A DNA stretch of 64,000 nucleotides from Fontibacter flavus (lineage in GTDB: Bacteria > Bacteroidota > Bacteroidia > Cytophagales > Cyclobacteriaceae): positions 124,001 to 188,000 of the forward strand of contig NZ_JBHLWI010000004.1 of assembly GCF_042432905.1 (NCBI RefSeq), given 5' to 3'. Shown here piece by piece: positions 1-9,336 of this stretch. Position numbers and translations under genes: made by a program. A model generated the notes under the pieces. The model saw nothing but the letters and a program-made list of their open reading frames with translations. It had not been told where the DNA came from and searched no databases. Numbering within the stretch: the first letter of the stretch is position 1; each line of letters opens with the position of its first letter.

Positions 1-52
1 AGACAATACAGATTGGTTAAATTTGGAAAAATAAGCTTGGACAAAAGCAAAG

Positions 53-1405
53 ATGAAAAAGAGAATACAAAGAATTATCCTGGCCATGTTGGTTGTTTCC
101 CTTGGTGTTGGATGTCAGGAAAAAACAGATTATCAAAATGTAATTACTGAGGGTGATTACCTGATTGCGGCCCAGCTCAAGTTGACCGATGTGATCATCC
201 ATGATATTTTTTCACCACCTGTGGCCAGTAGGATTTATGCGTATCCTGCTATTGCTGCTTATGAGGTTGCCGCATTGGCAGATCCTGGTTACAGGTCTTT
301 GATGGGACAGTTGAACGGTTTTGAGAAAGTAAATTTTGAATCCCAGGAAGAAATTTACTATCCTTTGGCAGCTTTGGCAGCATATTATAAGGTGGGGACA
401 GCCATGATTTTCTCAGAACAGCTTGTTCGAGATCATAAAGAAAATGCGTATAAAGAAATTAGGGAAAAAGGTGTTCCCAAAAAAGTTTTTGAAAGTTCAG
501 TTGCTTTTGGTGAGCAGGTAGCAGACCATGTCATAGCTTACTCCAAAAAAGACAATTACCATGAAAGCAGATCATTTGAAAAATATACTGTAAAAAGTGA
601 TGCCTATACCTGGCAGCCCACACCTCCGGCCTATATGGAGGGCATCGAGCCGCATTGGAATAAAATCAGGCCATTCGTGATGGAGACTGCCGATCAGTTT
701 AAATCCGATCCGCCTACCGCTTTTTCTACGGATCCAACAAGCCAGTTTTACAAAGAGGCAGAGGAAGTATTTAATGTAATCAAGAATCTAACGAAAGAGC
801 AAAAAGATATCGCATTTTTTTGGGATTGTAATCCCTATAAAGTCAATGTGAAGGGGCATGTCATGTTTGCAGAGAAAAAGATCACTCCCGGAGGCCATTG
901 GATGGGTATTGCGTCAATTGCTTCCAAAGCTGCCAAGCAGGATTGGAAAGGTACCGCTGAAACATTGGCTTATACCAGTATAGCTTTGTTTGATGCCTTT
1001 ATAGCTTGTTGGGATGAAAAGTACAGGAGTATTTTGATCAGACCCGAAACCTATATCAACAAGTACATTGACGAGGATTGGTTGCCTTTGCTTCAGACCC
1101 CACCCTTCCCTGAATACACAAGTGGGCATAGCGTAGCCTCTAATGCTGCTGCCGAAGTACTCACCAAATTGTTTGGTGAATCCTTTTATATTTATGACTC
1201 CACTGAAGTCGCCTATGGCCTTCCTATCAGGGAGTTCAACTCTTTCAGGGAAGCTGCCGATGAAGCTGCTATCAGCAGGTTGTATGGTGGGATTCATTAT
1301 ATGCCGGCAATTGTCAACGGTTCTACCAAAGGAAAAGGATTGGCGTCTTATATGAATGAAAAAATTGAAACCAAATCCCAAAAACTAGCCAAGCTGGAGG
1401 AATAG
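53..1405 (+). CDS. Vanadium-dependent haloperoxidase / PAP2-type phosphatase lipoprotein
   Basis: The 450-residue product begins with a lipoprotein signal ending at Cys21 (LGVGC), so it is probably anchored in an envelope membrane. Three motifs of the haloperoxidase/PAP2 superfamily appear in order: K323-x6-R330-P331, TSGH with His359, and SR-x5-H with Arg409 and His415. In the family these bind vanadate or phosphate, and His415 would be the covalent or ligand histidine. Several Bacteroidetes members of this subgroup have no proven halogenating activity, so acid phosphatase-like chemistry is equally possible. It appears to be a single-gene unit with a terminator just downstream. Family assignment is firm; the substrate is unknown. 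Confidence 0.85.
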   Translation: MKKRIQRIILAMLVVSLGVGCQEKTDYQNVITEGDYLIAAQLKLTDVIIHDIFSPPVASRIYAYPAIAAYEVAALADPGYRSLMGQLNGFEKVNFESQEEIYYPLAALAAYYKVGTAMIFSEQLVRDHKENAYKEIREKGVPKKVFESSVAFGEQVADHVIAYSKKDNYHESRSFEKYTVKSDAYTWQPTPPAYMEGIEPHWNKIRPFVMETADQFKSDPPTAFSTDPTSQFYKEAEEVFNVIKNLTKEQKDIAFFWDCNPYKVNVKGHVMFAEKKITPGGHWMGIASIASKAAKQDWKGTAETLAYTSIALFDAFIACWDEKYRSILIRPETYINKYIDEDWLPLLQTPPFPEYTSGHSVASNAAAEVLTKLFGESFYIYDSTEVAYGLPIREFNSFREAADEAAISRLYGGIHYMPAIVNGSTKGKGLASYMNEKIETKSQKLAKLEE

Positions 1406-1455
1406 GGAATCCATATCTCATGATACTTCCCATGACCTGAGGGCATGATAATATG

Positions 1456-1487
1456 GACCTGCCGGAGATAAACCAGGCGGGTCTTTT
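1456..1487 (+). terminator. Rho-independent terminator after the haloperoxidase-like gene
   Basis: Arms gacctgcc (1456-1463) and ggcgggtc (1476-1483) pair with one G-T, followed by TTTT. It lies between the haloperoxidase-like gene and rsmG. Confidence 0.6.
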
Positions 1488-1499
1488 CATTTAATTCCT

Positions 1500-1507
1500 T
1501 ATTTTTG
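1500..1507 (+). promoter_or_regulatory. Bacteroidetes-type -7 element for rsmG
   Basis: TATTTTTG matches TAnnTTTG and lies 20 bases before the rsmG start codon. No clear -33 TTTG was seen at the usual distance. Confidence 0.45.
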
Positions 1508-1527
1508 CAGCAAATCAACAAACAGCC

Positions 1528-2160
1528 ATGGACATTATCCTCAAGTATTTTCCCAACCTGACGGAAGACCAAAAAGAAAAATTTTCCCGACTCAAACCTC
1601 TTTATGAGGAGTGGAATGAAAAAATCAATGTCATCAGTAGGAAGGATATGGAGCATTTTTATGAAAGACATGTGCTGCATTCCTTGGGGATTGCAAAGGT
1701 GATGGAGTTTCAACCTGGTACCAAGGTTTTGGATATAGGTACCGGTGGAGGCTTTCCTGGGATACCTCTGGCTATATTATTTCCAGACACTCATTTTCAT
1801 TTGGTGGATTCTATCGGAAAAAAAATCACTGTAGTGAAGGAAGTGGCCAAGGCTTTGAAATTATCCAATGTGGAGGCCCAGCAGGTCCGAGCAGAAGAAT
1901 TGGTCAGGAAATATGATTTTGTGATCAGCAGGGCAGTGACCAGATTTGCCAATTTTTATCCCTGGGTCAAAGGGAAATTTAAAAAAGAGGACTTCAATGA
2001 ATTTCCAAACGGTATCCTACTGCTTAAAGGTGGGGATGTGGATGAGGAAATGGAAGAAAGACAAGTGAGTTATGTGACCTATCATTTGGATGATTATTTC
2101 AAGGAGGAGTTTTTTGATACCAAAAAGGTGGTGTTTGTGCCTTGGGAGGGGAAAAGGTGA
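1528..2160 (+). CDS. rsmG: 16S rRNA (guanine-527 N7)-methyltransferase RsmG
   Basis: This 210-residue protein has the usual RsmG length. It carries the SAM-binding glycine-rich loop VLDIGTGGGFPGIP in its first half, preceded by the family-typical segment WNEKINVISRKD and the HVLHSLG stretch. RsmG methylates N7 of G527 in the 530 loop of 16S rRNA using S-adenosylmethionine. It is transcribed alone, with a -7 element 20 bases upstream and a hairpin terminator inside the repeat downstream. The start fits the family N-terminus. Identification is confident. Confidence 0.95.
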   Translation: MDIILKYFPNLTEDQKEKFSRLKPLYEEWNEKINVISRKDMEHFYERHVLHSLGIAKVMEFQPGTKVLDIGTGGGFPGIPLAILFPDTHFHLVDSIGKKITVVKEVAKALKLSNVEAQQVRAEELVRKYDFVISRAVTRFANFYPWVKGKFKKEDFNEFPNGILLLKGGDVDEEMEERQVSYVTYHLDDYFKEEFFDTKKVVFVPWEGKR

Positions 2161-2165
2161 TGCTT

Positions 2166-2317
2166 AGAGGCGAGAAGCGAGATGCTAGAATCTAGAAACA
2201 AGAGACAAGAACCAAGAGTTAAGAATTTCGGAGTACAGAAGGAGGATTTCGGAAAGGGCTTCTCGAAATTTGTAATTTCGTGAAGGGATACAGCGGATTT
2301 GCAATCCGCGTTTTTTT
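2166..2317 (+). repeat. Dispersed intergenic repeat, copy A, ending in a terminator hairpin
   Basis: The copy begins with agaggcgagaagcgaga, continues with a CAAGA-rich module (aaacaagagacaagaacc), then an atttcgg-rich module. It ends in the perfect hairpin gcggatt-tgc-aatccgc (2293-2309) followed by seven Ts, which probably terminates rsmG. Related copies are near 40217, 43771 and 53346. Confidence 0.7.
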
Positions 2318-2367
2318 GTCTTTGGAGGGTGTAGTCTTTAGTGGGATTAACTTTCGCCTGAATATAA

Positions 2368-3570
2368 TCAGGGTAAATTTTTGGGCTGTACAACTCCCCG
2401 AAAGACTGTAAAATCCTCATCTTCTTTGTCTTTACTTCCTGGCTTCATCCACCAGATTTCGTTACCGATCACCCGGTAACTGTCGTATAGCATAGGAGGT
2501 CGGGAAACATGAAATACTTTTCCATCGATGAGAGCTACGGCACGCTCTTTTGCCTTTTCCATAACTGCTTTGGTCAATGATTCATCTGCTTCATTTTTAT
2601 TCACTTTTTCCCAGTCACTCAGTTCGGAATTTGAAGGGCCTGGTTTGTAGTGAATCAAAAGCATATTCCCTATCTTTTCCAGACTTTCAATAGCTGATGG
2701 GAAAGGGATATCCAACTGATTGGCGCTAAGGATGCCATAGCGTACCTGGGCATATTCCAAACCTTCATTTTCATGAAATCCTTCCAAATCAAGTCCTTGA
2801 CTTGACTCCAAGACGGGTTCTTCCCCTTTCCAGGAATAGGTATAGAGAATGGGTTCATTTTGGAATATGAGGTATAATTTTTCTTCCTGCTCATCATAAA
2901 AAAAGAGGGGTCTGAAATCTTCAAAAGGAAAGGCTTTTCCAGATAAGAATTTACTCCCATCTGGAAAGGAGATAAACTTCTTTGTTTCTCTGCTTTCAAG
3001 ATCCGTCATCAGCAAATTTCTTCGCTTTTCGAAAAACTCAGTTCCCACTTCCTGCACTTCATCCATCAGGTCTAAATGATGGAGCAGATAGGTTTTGCCA
3101 TTTTTTTGGATAACCTGATTTTTCCTGAAGATATCTACTCCGGCATGAATGCTCATTTGAGGCTGGTAAACCCTTTCCTGAATCACTAGATCTCCATTGG
3201 GAGAAAAGACCCTTAACCCAAAAAGTTTGTCCGCAACCACAATATTTCCTTCGGTCGTCAATGAAATGTTATCTACGATCATGCTGAATGCCCCGGGCAC
3301 ATCACCTTCCTTCGTCCATTCATGTAGTGGATTTCCTTTCTGGTCAAACACATAGACTTTGGATGCCGCAGCATCTCTGAAGAAAAGATGATTCTCATTG
3401 GCGTTTTGAAAGAGGAATAAAGAAGCCAGTATATTATTTACGGTGATGCTGTCAGTAGCGATAATTTCATATCCATCATTAGCTAAAGTGCTGGATTCTT
3501 TCTGATTGCTGGTGCAACCCTTCAAAATAAGTACTATAAGAAGAGAAAAAAAGTATAGGTATATTTTCAT
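2368..3570 (-). CDS. 6-bladed beta-propeller-like lipoprotein
   Basis: The 400-residue product has a lipoprotein signal with the acylated Cys at about residue 19 (ILKGC). The body is a series of YVFDQKGN- or LRVFSPNGD-type blades, each a hydrophobic strand followed by D/N-x-G, as in the Bacteroidetes 6-bladed beta-propeller lipoproteins. No enzymatic residues stand out. The gene is read toward rsmG and diverges from the small Cys-rich secreted protein gene at 3713, next to a second propeller-type lipoprotein gene. A role in binding or sensing at the cell surface is inference. The family call is moderately sure. Confidence 0.7.
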   Translation of the reverse strand: MKIYLYFFSLLIVLILKGCTSNQKESSTLANDGYEIIATDSITVNNILASLFLFQNANENHLFFRDAAASKVYVFDQKGNPLHEWTKEGDVPGAFSMIVDNISLTTEGNIVVADKLFGLRVFSPNGDLVIQERVYQPQMSIHAGVDIFRKNQVIQKNGKTYLLHHLDLMDEVQEVGTEFFEKRRNLLMTDLESRETKKFISFPDGSKFLSGKAFPFEDFRPLFFYDEQEEKLYLIFQNEPILYTYSWKGEEPVLESSQGLDLEGFHENEGLEYAQVRYGILSANQLDIPFPSAIESLEKIGNMLLIHYKPGPSNSELSDWEKVNKNEADESLTKAVMEKAKERAVALIDGKVFHVSRPPMLYDSYRVIGNEIWWMKPGSKDKEDEDFTVFRGVVQPKNLP

Positions 3571-3712
3571 TTATTAATAATTAGTATGTGATTTTATTAG
3601 ACTTCAAATAGAAATATATTGACTAAGTATTGTTTATTATTATTAGTTTCAATACGCTATATAGTTCTAAGTTAAGGCCATAACTTATTCATAAACCTAA
3701 AATATTAAAAAA

Positions 3713-3949
3713 ATGAAAAATTTAATTAAAAAAAGTTTGATCGTATTGCTTTTCTTTGTCTCATATGCAGGAGTAAATCGTGTAGCTGCCGATGCTTCGC
3801 TTGAATTACCGGGGAGAAATGTTTGTACTGTTTCATCAGATCCTAATAAAAATACTGGGAAATGTATTGGTTCATTTGCTGGAGATGTTTGTTATCATAA
3901 TGTTATGGGTTCTCACCCAGTTTGTAGTGGTAATATGATGACTTTCTAA
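3713..3949 (+). CDS. Small secreted Cys-rich protein of unknown function
   Basis: The 78-residue product begins with a basic, hydrophobic signal peptide (about residues 1-27, ending near VAADA). The mature part of about 50 residues has four cysteines (NVCTV, GKCIG, DVCYH, PVCSG), enough for two disulfides after export. Size, signal and position next to propeller or DUF4221 lipoproteins resemble the NVEALA-type small secreted proteins of Bacteroidetes, but the NVEALA motif itself is absent. A hairpin follows, so the small transcript may accumulate apart from the downstream gene. Coding status is likely; function is unknown. Confidence 0.65.
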   Translation: MKNLIKKSLIVLLFFVSYAGVNRVAADASLELPGRNVCTVSSDPNKNTGKCIGSFAGDVCYHNVMGSHPVCSGNMMTF

Positions 3950-3961
3950 TCAATTTTAAAC

Positions 3962-3992
3962 AGGCCAAACTGGAAGGTTTGGCCTATATTTT
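3962..3992 (+). terminator. Hairpin (terminator or attenuator) between small secreted gene and DUF4221 gene
   Basis: The 9-bp arms aggccaaac (3962-3970) and gtttggcct (3977-3985) are perfect and are followed by a T-rich run. The next gene starts only 16 bases later, so the hairpin may act as a partial terminator. Confidence 0.6.
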
Positions 3993-4001
3993 CGCACGAA
4001 C

Positions 4002-5131
4002 ATGAGAATAGGCATAATTTTGACCTCTATATTGGTAACAGTTTTTTTTTCTTCCTGTAATCAAAATAAGGAGGCTTTTGAAAAATTTTCTCCAGTAGAT
4101 AATCTTACTATACTGCTATCTGACACAGAGACTTTTCTTTATACTAAAATAGGCGTAGGAATATTTAAAGGGAATTTTTGTTTGGTGAAGTTCAACACTA
4201 TAACTGGAAACCTTAACATATTGGATGTATCATCAAATAAGCCAATTCTTGAAGTAACCATTGAAGACGATGGTCCAGAGGGTTTTAATAATTTATTTTT
4301 TACAGTTCCCCATGTCATTGAGGATAAAGTCTACCTTATCAATGGACCTTCAGGTCAAATCTTGAGTGTTAATTCCAGTGGTCTAATTGAAACAACACTA
4401 AAATTGCCCATTGATGCAGATTTGGGTTTTGCATATATGTATAATTCTGAGGGTAATAGACTTTTCCATAAAGATGAGGATTCCTTTTTTATTGGTTTCT
4501 ATCCAGATCATCCAAAGTCCGGGACTTATAAAAGACCTTTACAAAGTGTGCTAAAAATCGATAGCACTCATGACATGGAGCTTTTTGCTCCTTTGCCAAA
4601 AGAAAATATTGCAAATACATGGGGGAATGACCATATGACCACAGGCCCTTTTGGTATTTATTCGAAAAGTAAAAACGCATTTATAACAGGGTTTTCAAAT
4701 AAAAATGAGTTATCCGTATTTTCAAAAGACGGTTTGCTCCAAGAAAGCATAGTTTTGGATCTTCCTGATTGGAAAAATCCAGAGCATTTCCCGATTGATG
4801 CAGCCCAATTAGAGACTGTATCAAATGATGTTCTTTGGGAAATTAAGCGTTATGGGGAGAGTCTTCCAAAAATTTGGAAAATCTATGAATTTGCTGAAGG
4901 GTATTTACTGGAAGTAGTACATGGAAATGGATCAGGCTTTTTCCGGATTTTTCCATTTACAAATTTGATTTAGACTTTAATTTTTTATCTAAGAAGGATT
5001 TTATTGGACACGAAAATACATTCTACCAGTCTTTTCAGTTTGGTGATGCCTATTATTTGTTCAATCAACATGCGTATGAAGAGAATGAAGATGAACTAGT
5101 TTTTGATCGGTATGAATTTGATGATATTTAG
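4002..5131 (+). pseudogene. DUF4221-like lipoprotein gene broken by a frameshift near its 3' end
   Basis: The open frame 4002-4973 encodes 323 residues with a lipoprotein signal (FFSSC) and DUF4221-like blades containing the conserved DDGPEG pattern. It stops at 4971-4973. The following DNA in another frame continues as a credible family C-terminus (YKFDLDFNFLSKKDF, then LFNQHAYEENEDELVFD) and stops at 5129-5131. The switch lies at about 4937-4958, next to T-rich runs. This is either a recent frameshift mutation or a sequencing error; the tail still reads as good protein. An intact relative lies at 40745. Confidence 0.65.
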
Positions 5132-5357
5132 AATTGATGTATGAGGGGATCTCTTCTGCAAATTAAGGTTTTAATGTTCCTCCTGATTGCTTTCTGTTAC
5201 TTGAAAATATCCACCCTGGACCTATTCAAGATTTCCTTTGGCATTCCTGATTTGTGAGATTAATCTTTCTTCACGGCATTAAATTACTGGTCCAATAAAA
5301 CTGTCTTCCCAATTTCAATCAATCCACTTCCGAAATCCGCCTTCAGAAATCTCCCTT

Positions 5358-6104
5358 TCAAACCATTCCTCCAACTCCCAACAACAAGTAAATCCCTGCT
5401 GCAATCGCGGCACCAAGAATTGGTCCCGCAATTGGTACCCAGCTGTAAGCCCAGTCACTGCTGCCTTTTCCTTTGATAGGTAAGAATTGGTGCATGAGTC
5501 TAGGCCCGAAATCCCTGGCAGGATTGATGGCATAACCGGTAGTACCGCCTAATGCCAAACCGATGACCCAGACTAAGAAGGCAACAGGCAGTGCACCCAA
5601 TGAACCAAGGCCGATGGGTGTGTCATTTCCATCCTGAATGGTGGGTTCGGTGGAATAGAGGATTACAATGATTAAAACCGAAGTGCCTATGATCTCCGAA
5701 AATAGGTTGGAGGGTAGGTTTCGGATAGCAGGAACAGTGCCAAATGGGGCAAATTTCATTCCTGGATCATCGGTGATGTCGAAGTGGTCCTTATACATCA
5801 GCCAGGCAATACCCGAACCGAACATGGCTCCTAATATCTGAGCCAGAATATATTTTGGAACCAATGCCCAGGCAAAATCACCTGCGATGGCCAGCCCTAT
5901 GCTGACAGCAGGGTTAAGATGAGCCCCACTGTATGGTCCGGCGACCACTACTCCAATAAATACCCCTAATGCCCAAGCGGTGGTAATGACCATCCAGCCA
6001 CTGCCATTTCCTTTGGTCTGATTGAGGACTACATTGGCAACTACTCCGGAACCTACGGCCAAGAGAAGAGAGGTGCCTACAAATTCTGCTATAAATTGAT
6101 CCAT
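5358..6104 (-). CDS. glpF: Glycerol facilitator (MIP/aquaporin family)
   Basis: The 248-residue polytopic membrane protein has both signature loops of the MIP family, HLNPAVS in the first half and INPARD in the second. It has about six hydrophobic segments with a typical N-terminus (MDQFIAEFVGT). It would let glycerol diffuse across the inner membrane. Its ATG overlaps the stop codon of glpK by one base, so the two are translationally coupled. The Asp after the second NPAR supports a glyceroporin rather than a water-only channel. It is the last gene of the glpD-glpK-glpF set. Confidence 0.93.
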   Translation of the reverse strand: MDQFIAEFVGTSLLLAVGSGVVANVVLNQTKGNGSGWMVITTAWALGVFIGVVVAGPYSGAHLNPAVSIGLAIAGDFAWALVPKYILAQILGAMFGSGIAWLMYKDHFDITDDPGMKFAPFGTVPAIRNLPSNLFSEIIGTSVLIIVILYSTEPTIQDGNDTPIGLGSLGALPVAFLVWVIGLALGGTTGYAINPARDFGPRLMHQFLPIKGKGSSDWAYSWVPIAGPILGAAIAAGIYLLLGVGGMV

Positions 6105-7594
6105 TATTCTACCCAGTTTTTAGAACGTTCTACTGCTTTATGCCAAAAATGTAAAAATTTCTCCGCTTTTGCTTTATCCATTTTTGGTTCAAAGCTGCGG
6201 TCTGATTCCCAAAGGGTTTTTAACTCTGCCTCATCTTTCCAAAACCCTACGGCCAATCCGGCTAAAAACGCTGCTCCCAGCGCTGTGGTTTCAATGATTT
6301 TCGGGCGTTGGATTTTACATTCCAAAATATCTGCCTGGAACTGCATGAGGAAATTATTGGCAGTAGCCCCTCCATCTACTCTCAGTTCTTTGGTGGGAAG
6401 GCCGCTGTCTTTTTCCATGGCTTTGATCACATCGTAGACCTGATAGGCAATGGCCTCTAGGGCTGCCCGGGTCATATGTGCAATGGTGGTACCTCTTGTA
6501 ATTCCAAAGAATGCTCCCCTGGCATTTTGATCCCAGTGTGGTGCACCTAATCCCGCCAATGCGGGTACAAAATATACCCCATCATTGTCTTCTAAGCTGA
6601 TGGCCAACTCCTCACTTTCCTTGGCATGTCCGAAGAACTCAATTCCGTCCCGTAGCCATTGAATAGCCGCTCCACCAATGAAAACAGAGCCTTCCAAGGC
6701 ATAATTGATCTTTCCATTGACTTTCCAGGCTACTGTTGTGAGCAATTTATTGTTGGACTGAACAGGTTTGTCTCCTGTGTTCATGACCAAAAAGCAACCG
6801 GTGCCATAAGTGGTCTTAGCCATACCTGATTGCGTGCAAAGCTGGCCAAAAAGTGCAGCCTGCTGATCGCCTGCAACACCGGCAATAGGGATTTTGTGGG
6901 AGAGGATATCCCCGGCAGTTTCCCCCATGATTTCGGAACTTTCCTTAACTTCAGGAAGCAGGGACTTTGGGATATCAAAGAGTGCCAATAGTTCCTCATC
7001 CCATTGTTCTTCATGGATATTATAAATCATGGTCCGGCTGGCATTGCTGATATCGGTAGCATGTGTTTTTCCGGCTGTTAATTTCCAAATCAGCCAGGTA
7101 TCGATGGTGCCAAATGCCAGTTCTCCTTTTTCAGCTTTTTCTCTGGCGCCGGCCACATTGTCCAGAATCCATTTGATTTTGGTAGCTGAAAAATAAGCAT
7201 CCAGGATCAGGCCTGTTTTGGTGGCGATTATTTCAGCCTTCCCCTTTGTCTTAAGTTCATCACAATAGGCAGCAGTCCTTCTGTCTTGCCACACGATGGC
7301 GTTGTAGATGGATTTACCGGTCTTTCTGTCCCATACCACTGTGGTTTCCCTTTGATTGGTAATCCCAATGGCTGCTATTTCAGAAGCTTTGATGCCTTCA
7401 TTTGCCAATGCTTGGATCATGACCGATGACTGGCTTGACCAGATTTCCTGCGGGTCATGTTCTACCCATCCCGATTTGGGAAAATGCTGCTTAAAATCTT
7501 TTTGGGCAACAGAAACGATCTTTCCAGCTTTGTCAAATACTATGGCTCTCGAACTGGTAGTTCCCTGATCTAGGGACAGAATATACTGGGACAT
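6104..7594 (-). CDS. glpK: Glycerol kinase
   Basis: The 496-residue protein matches FGGY-family glycerol kinases over its full length: LDQGTTSSRAIVFD at the N-terminus, GITNQRETTVVWD, the GDQQAALFGQ segment, and YGTGCFL with DGGATANN in the C-terminal ATPase lobe. It phosphorylates glycerol with ATP to sn-glycerol 3-phosphate in the cytoplasm. It sits between glpD and glpF on the same strand, overlaps glpF by one base and is separated from glpD by 129 bases. The downstream enzyme glpD and regulator glpR in the same locus confirm the role. Confidence 0.97.
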   Translation of the reverse strand: MSQYILSLDQGTTSSRAIVFDKAGKIVSVAQKDFKQHFPKSGWVEHDPQEIWSSQSSVMIQALANEGIKASEIAAIGITNQRETTVVWDRKTGKSIYNAIVWQDRRTAAYCDELKTKGKAEIIATKTGLILDAYFSATKIKWILDNVAGAREKAEKGELAFGTIDTWLIWKLTAGKTHATDISNASRTMIYNIHEEQWDEELLALFDIPKSLLPEVKESSEIMGETAGDILSHKIPIAGVAGDQQAALFGQLCTQSGMAKTTYGTGCFLVMNTGDKPVQSNNKLLTTVAWKVNGKINYALEGSVFIGGAAIQWLRDGIEFFGHAKESEELAISLEDNDGVYFVPALAGLGAPHWDQNARGAFFGITRGTTIAHMTRAALEAIAYQVYDVIKAMEKDSGLPTKELRVDGGATANNFLMQFQADILECKIQRPKIIETTALGAAFLAGLAVGFWKDEAELKTLWESDRSFEPKMDKAKAEKFLHFWHKAVERSKNWVE

Positions 7595-7723
7595 TGGCTT
7601 AGTGGTTAATTTAGGGATCAGTTAATTGGGTTGTTGGTTCTAATGTTTAAATATTGTAGAAATACAATTGAAATATTGGTTTAATGCATATTTCTAAGTA
7701 ATTCGCTGAGGGCAAATTTCCAT

Positions 7724-9286
7724 CTATTTCAAGATATACTTATTTGCCAATTTTTCGAAATCTTGTAGTTCATTTTCAATCCATTTTTCATCTTTTCCCA
7801 GTTCTTGGGCCATCAGGGCTGCTACCGTAGGGGCCATTTCCAATGCGGCCTCTGCATCCAAGAGTAATACCCTCATTCTCCTACTGAGGATGTCTTCCAC
7901 TTTCATGGCCATTTCGTGGCGGGTACTCCAGATGACTTCAGCATGTGTATAAGGATAGTCCGGATGGAGTAACTTACCTAATTCAGGATTGTCTGTTATC
8001 AACTTTTGGATAAAGTACGCATCAGCACCGTAGCCTTTCCAGTGTCCTTTTTCAGGTTTATCTGTGGATCCATGGTAACGTATTTGGGCAGAGGTGGAAG
8101 GCGAAAGGCTTTGGGTGGTAACCTTTGAAAATTGTTCTACTGTATCTTCTCCCATTTTGCGGAAGGTGGTCCATTTCCCGCCTGTGATGGACACCAGCTT
8201 GCTTTCCGAGACAATCACTTTATGGGAACGGGAGATTTCTTTTGTTTTGGTGCTGCCTTCTTTTGGTGCCGCCAAGGGCCTTAATCCAGCGAAAACTGAT
8301 AAAACATCCTTTCTAGTAGGGGCTTTTGTCAGGTAAGCTTTGGCAGTTTCCAAAATAAAATCAATTTCTTTGCTTAGTGCTTCCGGTTCTAATTTGGCTT
8401 TTTCCCTTAAGGTATCTGTTGTACCTACAACCAGTTTATCCAACCAGGGAACAGCAAATAATACACGTCCATCTGTAGTTTTGGGAATCATAAGGGCATC
8501 TTTACCACCCAAAAAGCTTTGATCAAGTACCAAGTGAATGCCTTGGGAGGGCTGTATGCTTTTTGGTGCGTCTGGCTTATCCATTTGTAGGATTTTGTCA
8601 GCAAATACGCCAGTTGCATTGACGACCATTTTTGCTCGTATACTGTATTTTTTTTTATCCAGTTCATCACGTACTCTGATGCCTGCTATTTTACCGGTTT
8701 CATCTTTGATCAGGTCTGTTACCCTGATGTAGTTCAACATGCAGCCACCCATTTCATCACAGGTTTGGGCTACACTTAGTGCTAGCCGTGCATCGTCAAA
8801 TTGTCCGTCATGATACACCACGCCACCTTTTAGTCCATTCTGTTTGATTTTGGGAAGTCTATGGATAGTTTCTGCACGTGATATAAATCTTGACTTGCCA
8901 AGTCTTAATTTGCCCGCCATCCAGTCATAAATCTTTAAGCCGATACTGTATTGTAATCGGTCAAAAAATGAATAAATAGGAATGATAAAAGGTTGGTTGT
9001 AGGTAAGGTGCGGTGCATTCTGCAATAACCTTCCCCTTTCTTTTAATGCTTCAAAGACAAGCATAATATCACCTTGGGCCAAGTACCGGACGCCACCGTG
9101 CACCAATTTAGTACTTCTGCTCGATGTCCCTTTGGCAAAATCTGCCTTCTCCACCAAAACGACGGATAGACCACGTGAGAGTGCATCCAAAGCCACTCCA
9201 AGACCTGAGGCTCCACCTCCAATGACAGCAATGTCCCAAACTTTCCCTTTCTCCTTGATGGCTTCCAAGTTCCTGTTTCTATCCAT
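7724..9286 (-). CDS. glpD: Glycerol-3-phosphate dehydrogenase (FAD-dependent)
   Basis: The 520-residue flavoprotein has the dinucleotide-binding motif AVIGGGASGLG near the N-terminus, followed by KGTSSRSTKLVHGGVRYL typical of GlpD. It oxidises glycerol 3-phosphate to dihydroxyacetone phosphate at the membrane and passes electrons to the quinone pool. The open frame continues upstream for 147 more codons, but that part overlaps glpR on the other strand and is low-complexity. The start MDRNRN at 9286 is preceded by an AGGAAAG ribosome binding site. It is first in the glp gene set and divergent from glpR. Confidence 0.95.
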   Translation of the reverse strand: MDRNRNLEAIKEKGKVWDIAVIGGGASGLGVALDALSRGLSVVLVEKADFAKGTSSRSTKLVHGGVRYLAQGDIMLVFEALKERGRLLQNAPHLTYNQPFIIPIYSFFDRLQYSIGLKIYDWMAGKLRLGKSRFISRAETIHRLPKIKQNGLKGGVVYHDGQFDDARLALSVAQTCDEMGGCMLNYIRVTDLIKDETGKIAGIRVRDELDKKKYSIRAKMVVNATGVFADKILQMDKPDAPKSIQPSQGIHLVLDQSFLGGKDALMIPKTTDGRVLFAVPWLDKLVVGTTDTLREKAKLEPEALSKEIDFILETAKAYLTKAPTRKDVLSVFAGLRPLAAPKEGSTKTKEISRSHKVIVSESKLVSITGGKWTTFRKMGEDTVEQFSKVTTQSLSPSTSAQIRYHGSTDKPEKGHWKGYGADAYFIQKLITDNPELGKLLHPDYPYTHAEVIWSTRHEMAMKVEDILSRRMRVLLLDAEAALEMAPTVAALMAQELGKDEKWIENELQDFEKLANKYILK

Positions 9287-9336
9287 TTTCTTTCCTATTT
9301 GATTCAAAAGTAACAAAAAAAGAAAATAAAAGAAAT

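Noticed and set aside
5132..5357. Spacer between the DUF4221 pseudogene and glpF
   Set aside because: It only contains weak fragments like cttccgaaatccgcc that recall the dispersed repeat; too short to call a copy.
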